This document shows, in pieces, positions 24,888 through 32,364 of a stretch of DNA of 64,000 nt. The DNA is from Halomicrococcus gelatinilyticus. GTDB lineage: Archaea > Halobacteriota > Halobacteria > Halobacteriales > Haladaptataceae. The stretch's first letter is position 1. Each line of letters opens with the position of its first letter. The notes below the pieces were generated by a model. That model was not told the origin of the DNA and did no database searches. It was given only the letters and a program-made list of their open reading frames with translations. The DNA is taken from the NCBI GenBank assembly GCA_024227995.1, contig CP100465.1, forward strand, positions 248,001 to 312,000, given 5' to 3'. The position numbers and the translations under genes are program-made.

Positions 24888-25718
24888 ATGGCGAGACTCT
24901 CTCGACTCGGTCTGGCGGGACTGCTAGCGCTCGTTCTCACCACCGCACTCGGGGTGGCGGTGGGGCTGGAGAAGGTGCTCACCATCGCGTGGTTCGCGTT
25001 CGCCGCGATGGCGGGCGGTGCCCTCCTGGGCGGGCGGTTGAACGAGTCCTCGCGAGCGGGCAAGCTCGTCTGGGGATTCGGGCTCGCCAGCGGGGCGATG
25101 ATAACCAGCGCCGCGGTGTTCCTGGTCCCGGACGCCGTCGGTCACCACCCGCGCTACGGCGGCTTCGGTATCGCGCTCGGCGTCCTCACCGGGTTCTCCG
25201 CGCACACCGTCGGCCACCGGATGACCCACATGGACGTCCCGATGGACCACGCCGCGCTCGAACTGACCGCCCACTCGTTCGCCGCGGGCGCGATAATCGG
25301 CCTCGTCTACGGCAACATGCCCGACCTCGGTCTCCTGCTCGGCCTCGCCATCGTCTCGCACAAGGGTCCGGCGGGGTACGTCGCCGCGCACCGCCTCCAG
25401 CGCAGCGGCAAGCCGCCGTCGGTCCTCCTGCTGCCGGCCAGCGGCCTGGGAATCACGGCCATCCTGTCGGCGACGCTGCAGTTGCCCGCGAGCGACGCGG
25501 TCAACGGCCTCGTCTTCGGCTTCGCCGCCGGCGTGTTCCTCCACGTCGCCATGGACTTCCTCCCGCGGTGCGAACTCGGCGGCGAGGTGTACGAGGTTGC
25601 GCAGGTGAGCGACGACGCCCACGCGCTGCTCGACCGCCTCCGCACGCACGCCGTCGCCAGCACGGCTCTCGGCGGGGTCGCGGTGTTCGTCGCCTGGCTG
25701 GCGGTCGTACCGCAGTAG
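24888..25718 (+). CDS. ZIP-family membrane protein with altered metal site
   Basis: A 276-residue integral membrane protein with about eight hydrophobic helices, built like a ZIP metal transporter. The two helices that normally carry the metal ligands read HSFAAG (His129) and HKGPAG (His158). In most ZIPs these are His-x-x-x-Glu-Gly and His-Lys-x-Pro-Glu-Gly; here both glutamates are Ala. The His-rich stretch HTVGHRMTHMD precedes them. Transport of a divalent cation is thus uncertain. A TATA-like TATTAATAG lies 21-29 bases before the ATG. Confidence 0.78.
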   Translation: MARLSRLGLAGLLALVLTTALGVAVGLEKVLTIAWFAFAAMAGGALLGGRLNESSRAGKLVWGFGLASGAMITSAAVFLVPDAVGHHPRYGGFGIALGVLTGFSAHTVGHRMTHMDVPMDHAALELTAHSFAAGAIIGLVYGNMPDLGLLLGLAIVSHKGPAGYVAAHRLQRSGKPPSVLLLPASGLGITAILSATLQLPASDAVNGLVFGFAAGVFLHVAMDFLPRCELGGEVYEVAQVSDDAHALLDRLRTHAVASTALGGVAVFVAWLAVVPQ

Positions 25719-25743
25719 GGCGCTTCTTCGATTCTCCGTCCGT

Positions 25744-26193
25744 TCAGCGCACGACCGTCACGGTCACCGGACAGCGCTTCGTCACCGCCTCCGCGGTCGA
25801 CCCCATGAGGGCGCGCGAGAGGCCGCTCTCGCTCGTCGCGCCGAGGACGACCTGGTCGACGTCGTTCTCCTCGACGTATCTGAGGATCGTCTTCGCCGGT
25901 TTCCCGAGTTTGACCACGCTCTCGAACGACCCCTCGAAGTCGTCCAGTTCCTCGCGAGTCTCCTCGTGGAGCTCCTTCGCGTTGTCCCACTGCTTCTGGT
26001 ACCACTCCTGGGAGTAAGCGGGCATCCCCGACTTGCCGAGCGGCGACTGGTAGCCCGGCGTGAGCGGGTCGATGTCGTACGGGTCGACGACGGTGATGGC
26101 GGTGACGTCGACGTCCGACATGCCGAGCGCGTACTCCAGGGCCTCCTTCGAGTGGTCGGAGCCGTCCATCGGAACGAGTACGTGGTCCCCCAT
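25744..26193 (-). CDS. Universal stress protein with degenerate nucleotide motif
   Basis: A 149-residue Usp starting MGDHVLVPMDGSDHSKEALE at ATG 26193. The fold and the insert KSGMPAYSQEWYQKQ parallel the Usp at 22330-22758. The ATP motif reads GATSESGLSRALMGS, so the second glycine of Gly-2x-Gly-9x-Gly-Ser is Ser. It may belong to the Usp group that binds nucleotide weakly or not at all. Its neighbour upstream on the same strand is the Pit-type permease, 46 bases away at the far side of its start. Confidence 0.88.
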   Translation of the reverse strand: MGDHVLVPMDGSDHSKEALEYALGMSDVDVTAITVVDPYDIDPLTPGYQSPLGKSGMPAYSQEWYQKQWDNAKELHEETREELDDFEGSFESVVKLGKPAKTILRYVEENDVDQVVLGATSESGLSRALMGSTAEAVTKRCPVTVTVVR

Positions 26194-26239
26194 GCCGCCC
26201 ACCACGCCCTCCGCCGTCTTAAGCGGCGGTGCCCGCGGC

Positions 26240-27481
26240 CTACGGGAGCAGCAGGAAGAGGACGTACGAGCCGATGACCGAGAGGGTCGGCGAGAGTATC
26301 CAGAGGATGACGATGCGACTGGTCGCGGCGGGGTCGAACAGGCTTTCGGCCGCGAGTTCGTCCAGTTCCTCCTCGCCGATGGGCGGGACTTCGACCGCCT
26401 CGTCGGGGTCGCGCTCCTCGACCTCGCCAGCGGCGAGCGTCCCGACGGTCGGTCCAGCGGGTTCGTCCATGGTCGGTTCTGCGAGCGCGCCGGTGGTGAG
26501 TTCCGCTTCGGGGTCGGTGTCGACGGCGGTCGTGGCCGCCTCCGCGAGCGTGACCGCGCGGCTCGCCCGGCCCCATCCGAGACCGATGATGCAGCAGGTC
26601 GTGCTCACGGCCAGGCTCGCCGGGATGCCGAGCCGCGAGAGGACGGTGATGACCGTCGCACCGACGAAGGAGACGACGAGCGCCGCCATGATGGGCAGGT
26701 CGGTGATGCCGTCGCTGATGGTGTCGAGCGTCCGGCGGGCGATGGTGAACCCGCCGAGCCCAATGGAGCCGATGGCGAGCAGTATCCCCTGCTCGATCGT
26801 TATCGCGCCGTCCCCGACGAGCGGCGCGACGGCGTTCGCCGCGTTCGACGCACCGGCGCTGAACCCCATGTAGCAGGCGATGCCGACCACGCCGACCCCA
26901 CCGACGACGTCGCGCGGCGACGCGTTCTCGTTGAGGTGCGGCCGCGGTACCGTCCCCGAACGGTCCAGTTGCACCAGCGAGTTCTCGATGCGGGTGAAGG
27001 TGATGCGAGCGTCGAGGTGCGGGTAGACGTACCGCCCGATGACCACGCCCGTCAGGAAGGCGACCAGCGGCGCGACGATCCAGGCCGAGACGATGGTGAA
27101 CATGATGGCCTCGTTCAGCCTGTTCCTGGCGAGGCCGAGGCCGACGATGGCGCCGACGGCCGTCATCGAGGTGGAGGCCGGGACGCCGTAGAGGTTCGAC
27201 AGCAGGAGCGCAGCGCCGGCGAAGAAGAGCACGCCGACGCTCGTCGCGGGCGTGAACAGGGTCGCCGGAACGATGCCGTCGCTCATCGTGTCGATGACGT
27301 TGCGGCCGACCGTCCACCCGCCCAGCAGGGCGAAGGAGGTGAACAGCGTCGCGGCGGACACCTTGCCGACGATGCGACTGCCGACCGCCGGTCCGAACGC
27401 CACCCCCGTCGACGACCCACCGATGTTGTACCCGACGAACGCGGCGACGAACAGACCGACCACGAGCAGTGCTGACACCAT
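26240..27481 (-). CDS. Pit-type inorganic phosphate permease
   Basis: A 413-residue membrane transporter starting MVSALLVVGLFVAAFVGYN at ATG 27481. The PiT (PF01384) signature is repeated in two halves: GGSSTGVAFGPAVGSR with GVPASTSMTAVGAIVGL, and GFSAGASNAANAVAPLVG with GIPASLAVSTTCCIIGLG. About ten membrane helices are visible, with a long acidic cytoplasmic insert before the last helix (VEERDPDEAVEVPPIGEEEL). PiT carriers move phosphate (some sulfate) with a cation. The downstream Usp may be co-transcribed. Confidence 0.9.
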   Translation of the reverse strand: MVSALLVVGLFVAAFVGYNIGGSSTGVAFGPAVGSRIVGKVSAATLFTSFALLGGWTVGRNVIDTMSDGIVPATLFTPATSVGVLFFAGAALLLSNLYGVPASTSMTAVGAIVGLGLARNRLNEAIMFTIVSAWIVAPLVAFLTGVVIGRYVYPHLDARITFTRIENSLVQLDRSGTVPRPHLNENASPRDVVGGVGVVGIACYMGFSAGASNAANAVAPLVGDGAITIEQGILLAIGSIGLGGFTIARRTLDTISDGITDLPIMAALVVSFVGATVITVLSRLGIPASLAVSTTCCIIGLGWGRASRAVTLAEAATTAVDTDPEAELTTGALAEPTMDEPAGPTVGTLAAGEVEERDPDEAVEVPPIGEEELDELAAESLFDPAATSRIVILWILSPTLSVIGSYVLFLLLP

Positions 27482-27601
27482 CTTGGAGTTCCAGTCACGT
27501 ACGACGACGACGACGGTACTACAATTTTCTACAAGCAATCCGATAGGTTGGCGGGCAGCGCCGGCCGGAAACGGCTCCCCCGTCCGCGACGAAGCTCCGG
27601 T

Positions 27602-28051
27602 ATGCCGACGCTGATGGACACGTACATCGAGAACCGGGAGCGCGTGCAGCCGAACCACGCGAACAACTACGAGACGGCCCACGGCGGCGTCGTAATGAAG
27701 TGGATGGACGAGATAGGTGCGATGTCGGCGATGCGGTTCGCGGGGGAGACCTGCGTCACGGCCAGCGTCGACCACATGGACTTCCAGCGGCCAATCCCGG
27801 TCGGCGACACCACCGTCATCGAGTCGTACGTCTACGACGCCGGGCGGACGAGCGTGAAGGTCCGCCTGACCGCGTTCCGGGAGAACCCACGGACGGGCGA
27901 CCGCGAGAGGACCACCGAGTCGCACTTCGTCTACGTCGCGGTCGACGACGAGGGGACCCCGACGCAGGTCCCCGAGTTCGACGTCGAGACCGAACGCGAG
28001 ACCGAACTGCGCGAGGCCGCCGTCGAGGCCGACCCGCACGACCACCCGTGA
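27602..28051 (+). CDS. Hotdog-fold acyl-CoA thioesterase
   Basis: A 149-residue protein starting at ATG 27602 (MPTLMDTYIENRERVQPNHAN). It carries the classic acyl-CoA hydrolase pattern: PNHANNYETAHGGVVMKWMD, AMSAMRFAGETCVTASVDHM and FQRPIPVGDTTVIESYVYD. The Asn/Asp and Gly-Gly of the hotdog active site are present. It should hydrolyse acyl-CoA to free acid and CoA; chain length is unknown. It has an acidic C-terminal tail and stands alone. Confidence 0.9.
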   Translation: MPTLMDTYIENRERVQPNHANNYETAHGGVVMKWMDEIGAMSAMRFAGETCVTASVDHMDFQRPIPVGDTTVIESYVYDAGRTSVKVRLTAFRENPRTGDRERTTESHFVYVAVDDEGTPTQVPEFDVETERETELREAAVEADPHDHP

Positions 28052-28103
28052 CGCGATGCGGCGCGCGTCGGTGACGCGGGGGTGACCGGCGGACGCCCGG
28101 CGG

Positions 28104-28610
28104 CTACAGTTCTCGCTCGGAGTCAGGGTCGTCGAGGTCCCAGAGGTACTCCGGCAGGAAGTCGTCGAGGCCGTCGACGATCCGCCTGTCGCCGACGTTC
28201 GTACCCTCGCAGTGCTCCCAGGCGCTGTCCCGGACGTCGACGTGGATCTCCCCGTCCACCGACCGCACCTCGAGGGGGTACACCGAACAGCGCGCGGGTT
28301 TCCAGTCGTGCTCGGCGTGGAGCTCGCAGAGGCCGTCCTCGCGGAGGAAGTAGCAGGCCCGGCCGTCCTCGCCGACGTGGTCGTGGTCTTTCTCCTCGCG
28401 GACGACGAAGTCCTCACCCCGGAACTGCGTCGTCGCCGCGTTGAGGTTCGCGCGCTCGGCCAGTTCGAGGAACTCCCGGTCGTACACGAGGACGCCGTGG
28501 TGACAGCACCACGTGCAGTCGGCGACGCAGTCGAAGGTGAGGTCCGGGTCGAACTCCACGACCGCCTCCTTTCCGGGGTACACTTCGACGCGCCGGTCGT
28601 CTGCGCTCAC
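28104..28610 (-). CDS. YkgJ-family cysteine cluster protein
   Basis: A 168-residue protein probably starting with GTG at 28610. A TATA-like GTTTTGAAC lies 22-35 bases upstream and would overlap the alternative ATG at 28637. The cysteines are arranged as CVADCTWCCHHG near residue 30, then ACYFLREDGLCELH, ARCSVYPLEV and a final WEHCEG, the pattern of the Fe-S or zinc-binding YkgJ family (PF03692). Function of the family is not established; a metal-cluster role is inferred from the cysteines. Confidence 0.85.
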   Translation of the reverse strand: MSADDRRVEVYPGKEAVVEFDPDLTFDCVADCTWCCHHGVLVYDREFLELAERANLNAATTQFRGEDFVVREEKDHDHVGEDGRACYFLREDGLCELHAEHDWKPARCSVYPLEVRSVDGEIHVDVRDSAWEHCEGTNVGDRRIVDGLDDFLPEYLWDLDDPDSEREL

Positions 28611-28659
28611 GCGTCGTAGTATCCGACAGGTGTTCAAAACGTCCGCGGTTCGGAGCAGC

Positions 28660-28920
28660 CTACCGCGTCGCTTCGCCGTCGTACCGGGCCACGACCGAGA
28701 CCAGGCCGAACAGGAGCGCGAGGACGCTCGCAGCGAGCACCATCCCGAACAGCGCCATCGAGAGCGGCGACATCGAGAACTCCGCGACCAGCAGGTCCAT
28801 CGTGAAACCGCGCTCCTGGCCGGTGGTGCCGACGACGAAGCCGAGCCCGCCCGCCAGCGCGACGGCGACCCCAGCGGCGATCAGGAAGACGGGGCGACTC
28901 GAAATCTCGCGCTCGCTCAT
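28660..28920 (-). CDS. Small membrane protein with two helices, unknown function
   Basis: An 86-residue protein starting MSEREISSRPVF at ATG 28920; the longer upstream frame overlaps the MBL gene and is not used. It has two hydrophobic segments, about residues 11-30 (VFLIAAGVAVALAGGLGFVV) and 53-77 (MALFGMVLAASVLALLFGL). I recall similar small membrane proteins in haloarchaea, without a known role. Confidence 0.65.
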   Translation of the reverse strand: MSEREISSRPVFLIAAGVAVALAGGLGFVVGTTGQERGFTMDLLVAEFSMSPLSMALFGMVLAASVLALLFGLVSVVARYDGEATR

Positions 28921-28966
28921 CGCCTCCGCGTAGGAATCCAGGGCGGTTATCGTTTGTGCATCGGGG

Positions 28967-29758
28967 TCAGGAGCGCGGCTCGGCGCGGCGACCGTCCCAC
29001 GCCACCGCACTCTCGGCGTCCAGTTTCTCCAGATGAGCCGCCACCGTCGCCTCCGCGAGCGAGCGGACGCTGGAGACGTCCTTGTCGTAAGCCGCGTCCG
29101 TCACGTCGGCGAGCGTCCGAGCACCAGAACGGACGGCGTCCGCGACGCGCTCCTCCCGCGCGAGTCGATGGTCGATGAGCCGCCGGATCTGGGCGCGCGG
29201 GTCGTCGATGACGGGGCCGTGGCCCGGATGCAGGGTCGCGGGGTCGCGGGCGTGCAGTCGCCGGAGCGAGACGAGATACGAGCGCACGTCGCCCTCGCCC
29301 GTCGCCGGGTGTGCGGCCCCTTCGCCGTCGGTCCGACGCCCGGCGACGACGACGCTTCCCTCAGCGACGACGAGGTCGCCCGTCAGCAGGGCCTCGCCGT
29401 ACTCGAAGGCGACGTGGTCGGGCGCGTGACCCGGCGTGTCGACGGCGGTGAGGGGGCCGACGCGCGTCCCGCCGCGGAAGGTCCGGTCCGGTTCGACGCC
29501 GGTCGCGTCGACGAACCGCCGTTCGCGGCCCGCCCGAGCCCACACCGTCGCGTCACAGACGTCCGCGTAGTGGGCGACGCCGCCGACGTGGTCCGGGTGG
29601 ACGTGGGTGACGAGCACGTGGTCGACGTCGCGCTGCGCGACGGCGCGGTCGAGAGCGTCCGTCCTGCCGGCCGGGTCGACGAGGGCGCTCTCCACGAGGT
29701 AGGCGTTCGTCGTCCCCTCCGGTGCCATCGTCTCCGTCGGGACGGCTATCGACTCCAT
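28967..29758 (-). CDS. Metallo-beta-lactamase fold hydrolase
   Basis: A 263-residue MBL protein starting MESIAVPTETMAPEGTTNAY at ATG 29758 (an ATG nine codons earlier is also possible). Metal ligands: VTHVHPDHVGG (HxHxDH), a later VDTPGHAPDHV, the bridging Asp in ALLTGDLVV, and LHPGHGPVI. The C-terminal helical part with DKDVSSVRSLAEATVAAHLEKL resembles the winged-helix-like tail of LACTB2/glyoxalase-II-like proteins. The substrate is not known; RNA or a thioester are both possible. Confidence 0.88.
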   Translation of the reverse strand: MESIAVPTETMAPEGTTNAYLVESALVDPAGRTDALDRAVAQRDVDHVLVTHVHPDHVGGVAHYADVCDATVWARAGRERRFVDATGVEPDRTFRGGTRVGPLTAVDTPGHAPDHVAFEYGEALLTGDLVVAEGSVVVAGRRTDGEGAAHPATGEGDVRSYLVSLRRLHARDPATLHPGHGPVIDDPRAQIRRLIDHRLAREERVADAVRSGARTLADVTDAAYDKDVSSVRSLAEATVAAHLEKLDAESAVAWDGRRAEPRS

Positions 29759-29876
29759 GGCCGGGAACAGGGACGGCGACGGCAAAAGTCGGTCGCTACT
29801 CGGACGGGGTCGGGCATCAGAGAATCGTTCGCAACGGACGGCGTCGACGAAAGGAGTCCGGACCGCGGAGTCGTTC

Positions 29877-30137
29877 TCAGTCGTCGAGCAGGTAGACCTG
29901 CTTGCGCGCGTCGCGGAAGCTGTGGCGCGAGGAGACGAGGTCGGCCTCCTCCAGGCGGTTCAGGGCGTAGCGGACGGTCCGGTCGGGCAGCAGCGATTCC
30001 TCGGCGAGTTCGCCCTGGGTGAGCGGGGCGTCCGACTCGAGGACCTTCGCGACAAGCTTCGCACTGGGGGGTAACTCCCGCAGGCGTTCGCGGAAATCGG
30101 GTGATTGCTTCGGTGAGTCAGTCGTTGTCGTGCTCAT
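29877..30137 (-). CDS. MarR-like winged-helix transcriptional regulator
   Basis: An 86-residue protein. A Thr/Ser-rich start is followed by LPPSAKLVAKVLESDAP, a helix-turn-helix with LTQGELAEESLLPDRTVRYAL and recognition helix, and a wing around SSRHSFRDARKQVYLLDD. This single-domain type is common in haloarchaea; homologues control transcription, but the target here is unknown. On the minus strand a CTTTTACCAC box lies 23-33 bases upstream. Confidence 0.85.
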   Translation of the reverse strand: MSTTTTDSPKQSPDFRERLRELPPSAKLVAKVLESDAPLTQGELAEESLLPDRTVRYALNRLEEADLVSSRHSFRDARKQVYLLDD

Positions 30138-30281
30138 GTCTGACCAGCGACGGAGCGTAGTGGTAAAAGTTGGCTATATGGGCATCCCAACAACATCAAT
30201 TCCTTAAGGGCAATTAAATATCACTAATACCGACTGTTCGGCCGAAAGACCGTTCTCGGTGCCCGCTCTCATCGACGAGGT

Positions 30282-30680
30282 ATGGAGTCGATTCCCGACG
30301 CGTTCACCGACCTGTTCGAACGGAAGTCCTTCGCCAACTTCGCCACGGTCATGCCGGACGGCACCCCGCAGGTGACGCCCGTCTGGGTCGGCTACGACGG
30401 CGACCACGTCCTCGTCAACACCGTCCGCGGTCGCCAGAAGGAGGAGAACGTCCGCCGCAACCCGAAGGTCGGCCTCTCGGTGTTCGATCCCGACGACCCC
30501 TACCGGTACGTCTCCATCCGTGGGGAGGTCGACGAGGTCACCGAGGAGGGTGCCGTCGAGCACATCAACGAACTCACGCGGCGGTACATGGCCCGGGACG
30601 AGTACCCGAACCTCGGGGAGGAGCAGGGACCGCGGGTCGTCGTCAGGATACGCCCGGAGCGCGTCGTGACGAGCGGGTAG
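30282..30680 (+). CDS. PPOX-class F420/FMN-binding protein
   Basis: A 132-residue split-barrel protein. The pattern ANFATVMPDGTPQVTPVWVG, HVLVNTVRGRQKEENVRRNP and KVGLSVFDPDDPYRYVSIRG is that of the TIGR03618-like F420-dependent oxidoreductases. Many of these reduce substrates with F420H2, and a CofD gene for F420 lies 17 kb away. FMN binding cannot be excluded. The ATG follows GAGGT directly, too close for a normal Shine-Dalgarno interaction. Confidence 0.85.
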   Translation: MESIPDAFTDLFERKSFANFATVMPDGTPQVTPVWVGYDGDHVLVNTVRGRQKEENVRRNPKVGLSVFDPDDPYRYVSIRGEVDEVTEEGAVEHINELTRRYMARDEYPNLGEEQGPRVVVRIRPERVVTSG

Positions 30681-30772
30681 AGAGGAGCGGTAGGTGGCCC
30701 GTTGCGGTCGCTCGCGTCGCAGTCGCCCGGTGCGTTGCGACGAGAGATCGGCGTCGTGACCGCGAACGGCGA

Positions 30773-30931
30773 CTAGGCGCGGTTGTCGGTCCGCGGCGGT
30801 CCGCTGTGGCGGTTGTACGTCCCGACGACGTGTTTGCAGTCGGGACAGTGGACGACCACCAGTCGTCCCTTCTCGTGACGGACCAGGTCCTCCGCCGTGA
30901 ACGTCGCCTTGCAGTGTTTGCACGTGGGCAT
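30773..30931 (-). CDS. 52-residue zinc-ribbon protein
   Basis: Minus-strand ATG at 30931, TAG at 30773-30775. The product begins MPTCKHCKATFTAEDLVRHE and has a second pair in VHCPDCKHVVGTYN. Two Cys-x-x-Cys pairs 25 residues apart make a zinc ribbon; the last dozen residues are loose. Many such one-domain proteins exist in haloarchaea and are often overlooked. A small regulatory or nucleic-acid-binding role is likely but unproven. Confidence 0.75.
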   Translation of the reverse strand: MPTCKHCKATFTAEDLVRHEKGRLVVVHCPDCKHVVGTYNRHSGPPRTDNRA

Positions 30932-31047
30932 CCGGAATCCCCACGAGAGGTAGGCGAGCCAGCTACAAAGGGCTTCGCGCCGTCCGCCGGGACGCTTCCC
31001 GGGAGTTCGTTCGGTGGTCCCTCGGAACTATCACCAGTACCGTAGAC

Positions 31048-31057
31048 ATTTTTATCC
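31048..31057 (+). promoter_or_regulatory. TATA-like box for the DUF373 gene
   Basis: ATTTTTATCC, 27-36 bases before the ATG at 31084. Confidence 0.45.
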
Positions 31058-31083
31058 CCTGGCCGTCTTGGTCGGAACGACGA

Positions 31084-32229
31084 ATGAGCACGCTGGTCGT
31101 CTGCGTCGACCGGAACGACGACATCGGACGCAAGACCGGGCTGACGATGCCGGTCGCCGGCTGGGAGGCCGTCCGATCGCTCGTCACCGAGGTAGGCCTC
31201 GCGGACCCGGAGGACTCCAGCGTCAACTGCCTGCTCGAGTCGCTCCGGGTCGCCCGTGACCTGCGGGACGGCGACGAGGAGACGGTGGTCGCGGTCATCT
31301 CAGGCACCGCCGAGACGCGCGTCGGCGCGGACCGCGCGGTCGCCGCCCAGATGGACCAGCTCGTCGAAGAGTACGACCCGGACTCGGCCGTCGTCGTCAT
31401 CGACAGCGCCGAGGACGAGCGTCTGGTCCCCATCGTCGAGAGCCGCGTACAGGTCGACGCGGTCGACCGCGTCGTCGTCCGGCAGGCCCGCGACATCGAG
31501 TCGACCTACTACCTGCTCAAGCAGTTCCTCGCCGACGAGGAGTTGCGCCAGACGGTCCTCGTCCCGACCGGCATCGCGCTCATCGCGTTCCCCATCCTGC
31601 TGATACTGACGGGGCCCGCCATCGCGACGTCGGCCATCACGACCGTCATCGGCCTGTTCGTCCTCTACAAGGGGCTCGCCATCGGCGACTACCTCCGCGA
31701 CCTCCCTGCGCAGGCCCGCGACGCCCTCTACTCCGGCCGGGTGTCCATCGTCACCTACGTCGTCGGCGCGGGGCTGTCGCTCATCGGCGTGTTCGCCGGC
31801 GCGCTGAAGGTGTCCTCGCCACCCTTCACCGGAACGGAGGGCTACCTGATGCCCGTGATGGGGTTCGTCTACGAGGGCGTCCCCTGGATCGCGGTGGCCG
31901 CACTCGCGGCGAGCACGGGGCGACTGCTCGACGAGGCCATCCGCAACGAGCGGGTGCGCAACTCCTATCTCAACCTCCCGTTCGGCGTCCTGGCGGTCGG
32001 CCTCGTCGTCCGCGGCTTCTCCGCATACTTCCTGCAGAGCCAGGGGTTCGTCGCCCCTGTCGTCGTCCCGCACGTGGAGATTGGACAGACGTCCCTCCCC
32101 AAGTTCGCCCTCGAACCTGGCGCGCGCCTCGCGGTGTACGTCGTCCTCGGCGTGTTCGTCAGCCTCGTCGGCGTCCGGATAACGTCGTACGTCAGCGACA
32201 CCACGTTCGAGGAGGAGATTCCGGAGTGA
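31084..32229 (+). CDS. DUF373 family membrane protein
   Basis: A 381-residue protein of an archaeal family (DUF373). The soluble N-terminal half (MSTLVVCVDRNDDIGRKTGL, then VVAVISGTAETRVGADRAVA and VVVIDSAEDERLVPIVESRV) looks like a Rossmann-like nucleotide-binding domain. The C-terminal half has about six membrane helices, starting VLVPTGIALIAFPILLILTG. The combination suggests a regulated membrane protein, but no function is established. It is transcribed alone. Confidence 0.85.
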   Translation: MSTLVVCVDRNDDIGRKTGLTMPVAGWEAVRSLVTEVGLADPEDSSVNCLLESLRVARDLRDGDEETVVAVISGTAETRVGADRAVAAQMDQLVEEYDPDSAVVVIDSAEDERLVPIVESRVQVDAVDRVVVRQARDIESTYYLLKQFLADEELRQTVLVPTGIALIAFPILLILTGPAIATSAITTVIGLFVLYKGLAIGDYLRDLPAQARDALYSGRVSIVTYVVGAGLSLIGVFAGALKVSSPPFTGTEGYLMPVMGFVYEGVPWIAVAALAASTGRLLDEAIRNERVRNSYLNLPFGVLAVGLVVRGFSAYFLQSQGFVAPVVVPHVEIGQTSLPKFALEPGARLAVYVVLGVFVSLVGVRITSYVSDTTFEEEIPE

Positions 32230-32330
32230 GCGGAGCAGCGAACCATCTCCGAGCCCGGTCGGCCTGATTTCGTAGGGCGTCCAAGCGCGTATCGACCGGA
32301 CGTGTTCCGTTTCGGTGACGTTTAGACGTA

Positions 32331-32340
32331 CATTTAATAC
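32331..32340 (+). promoter_or_regulatory. TATA-like box for the large pilin-like gene
   Basis: CATTTAATAC, 25-34 bases before the ATG at 32365. Confidence 0.5.
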
Positions 32341-32364
32341 TCCCTGTTCACAAACGTATTCAAC

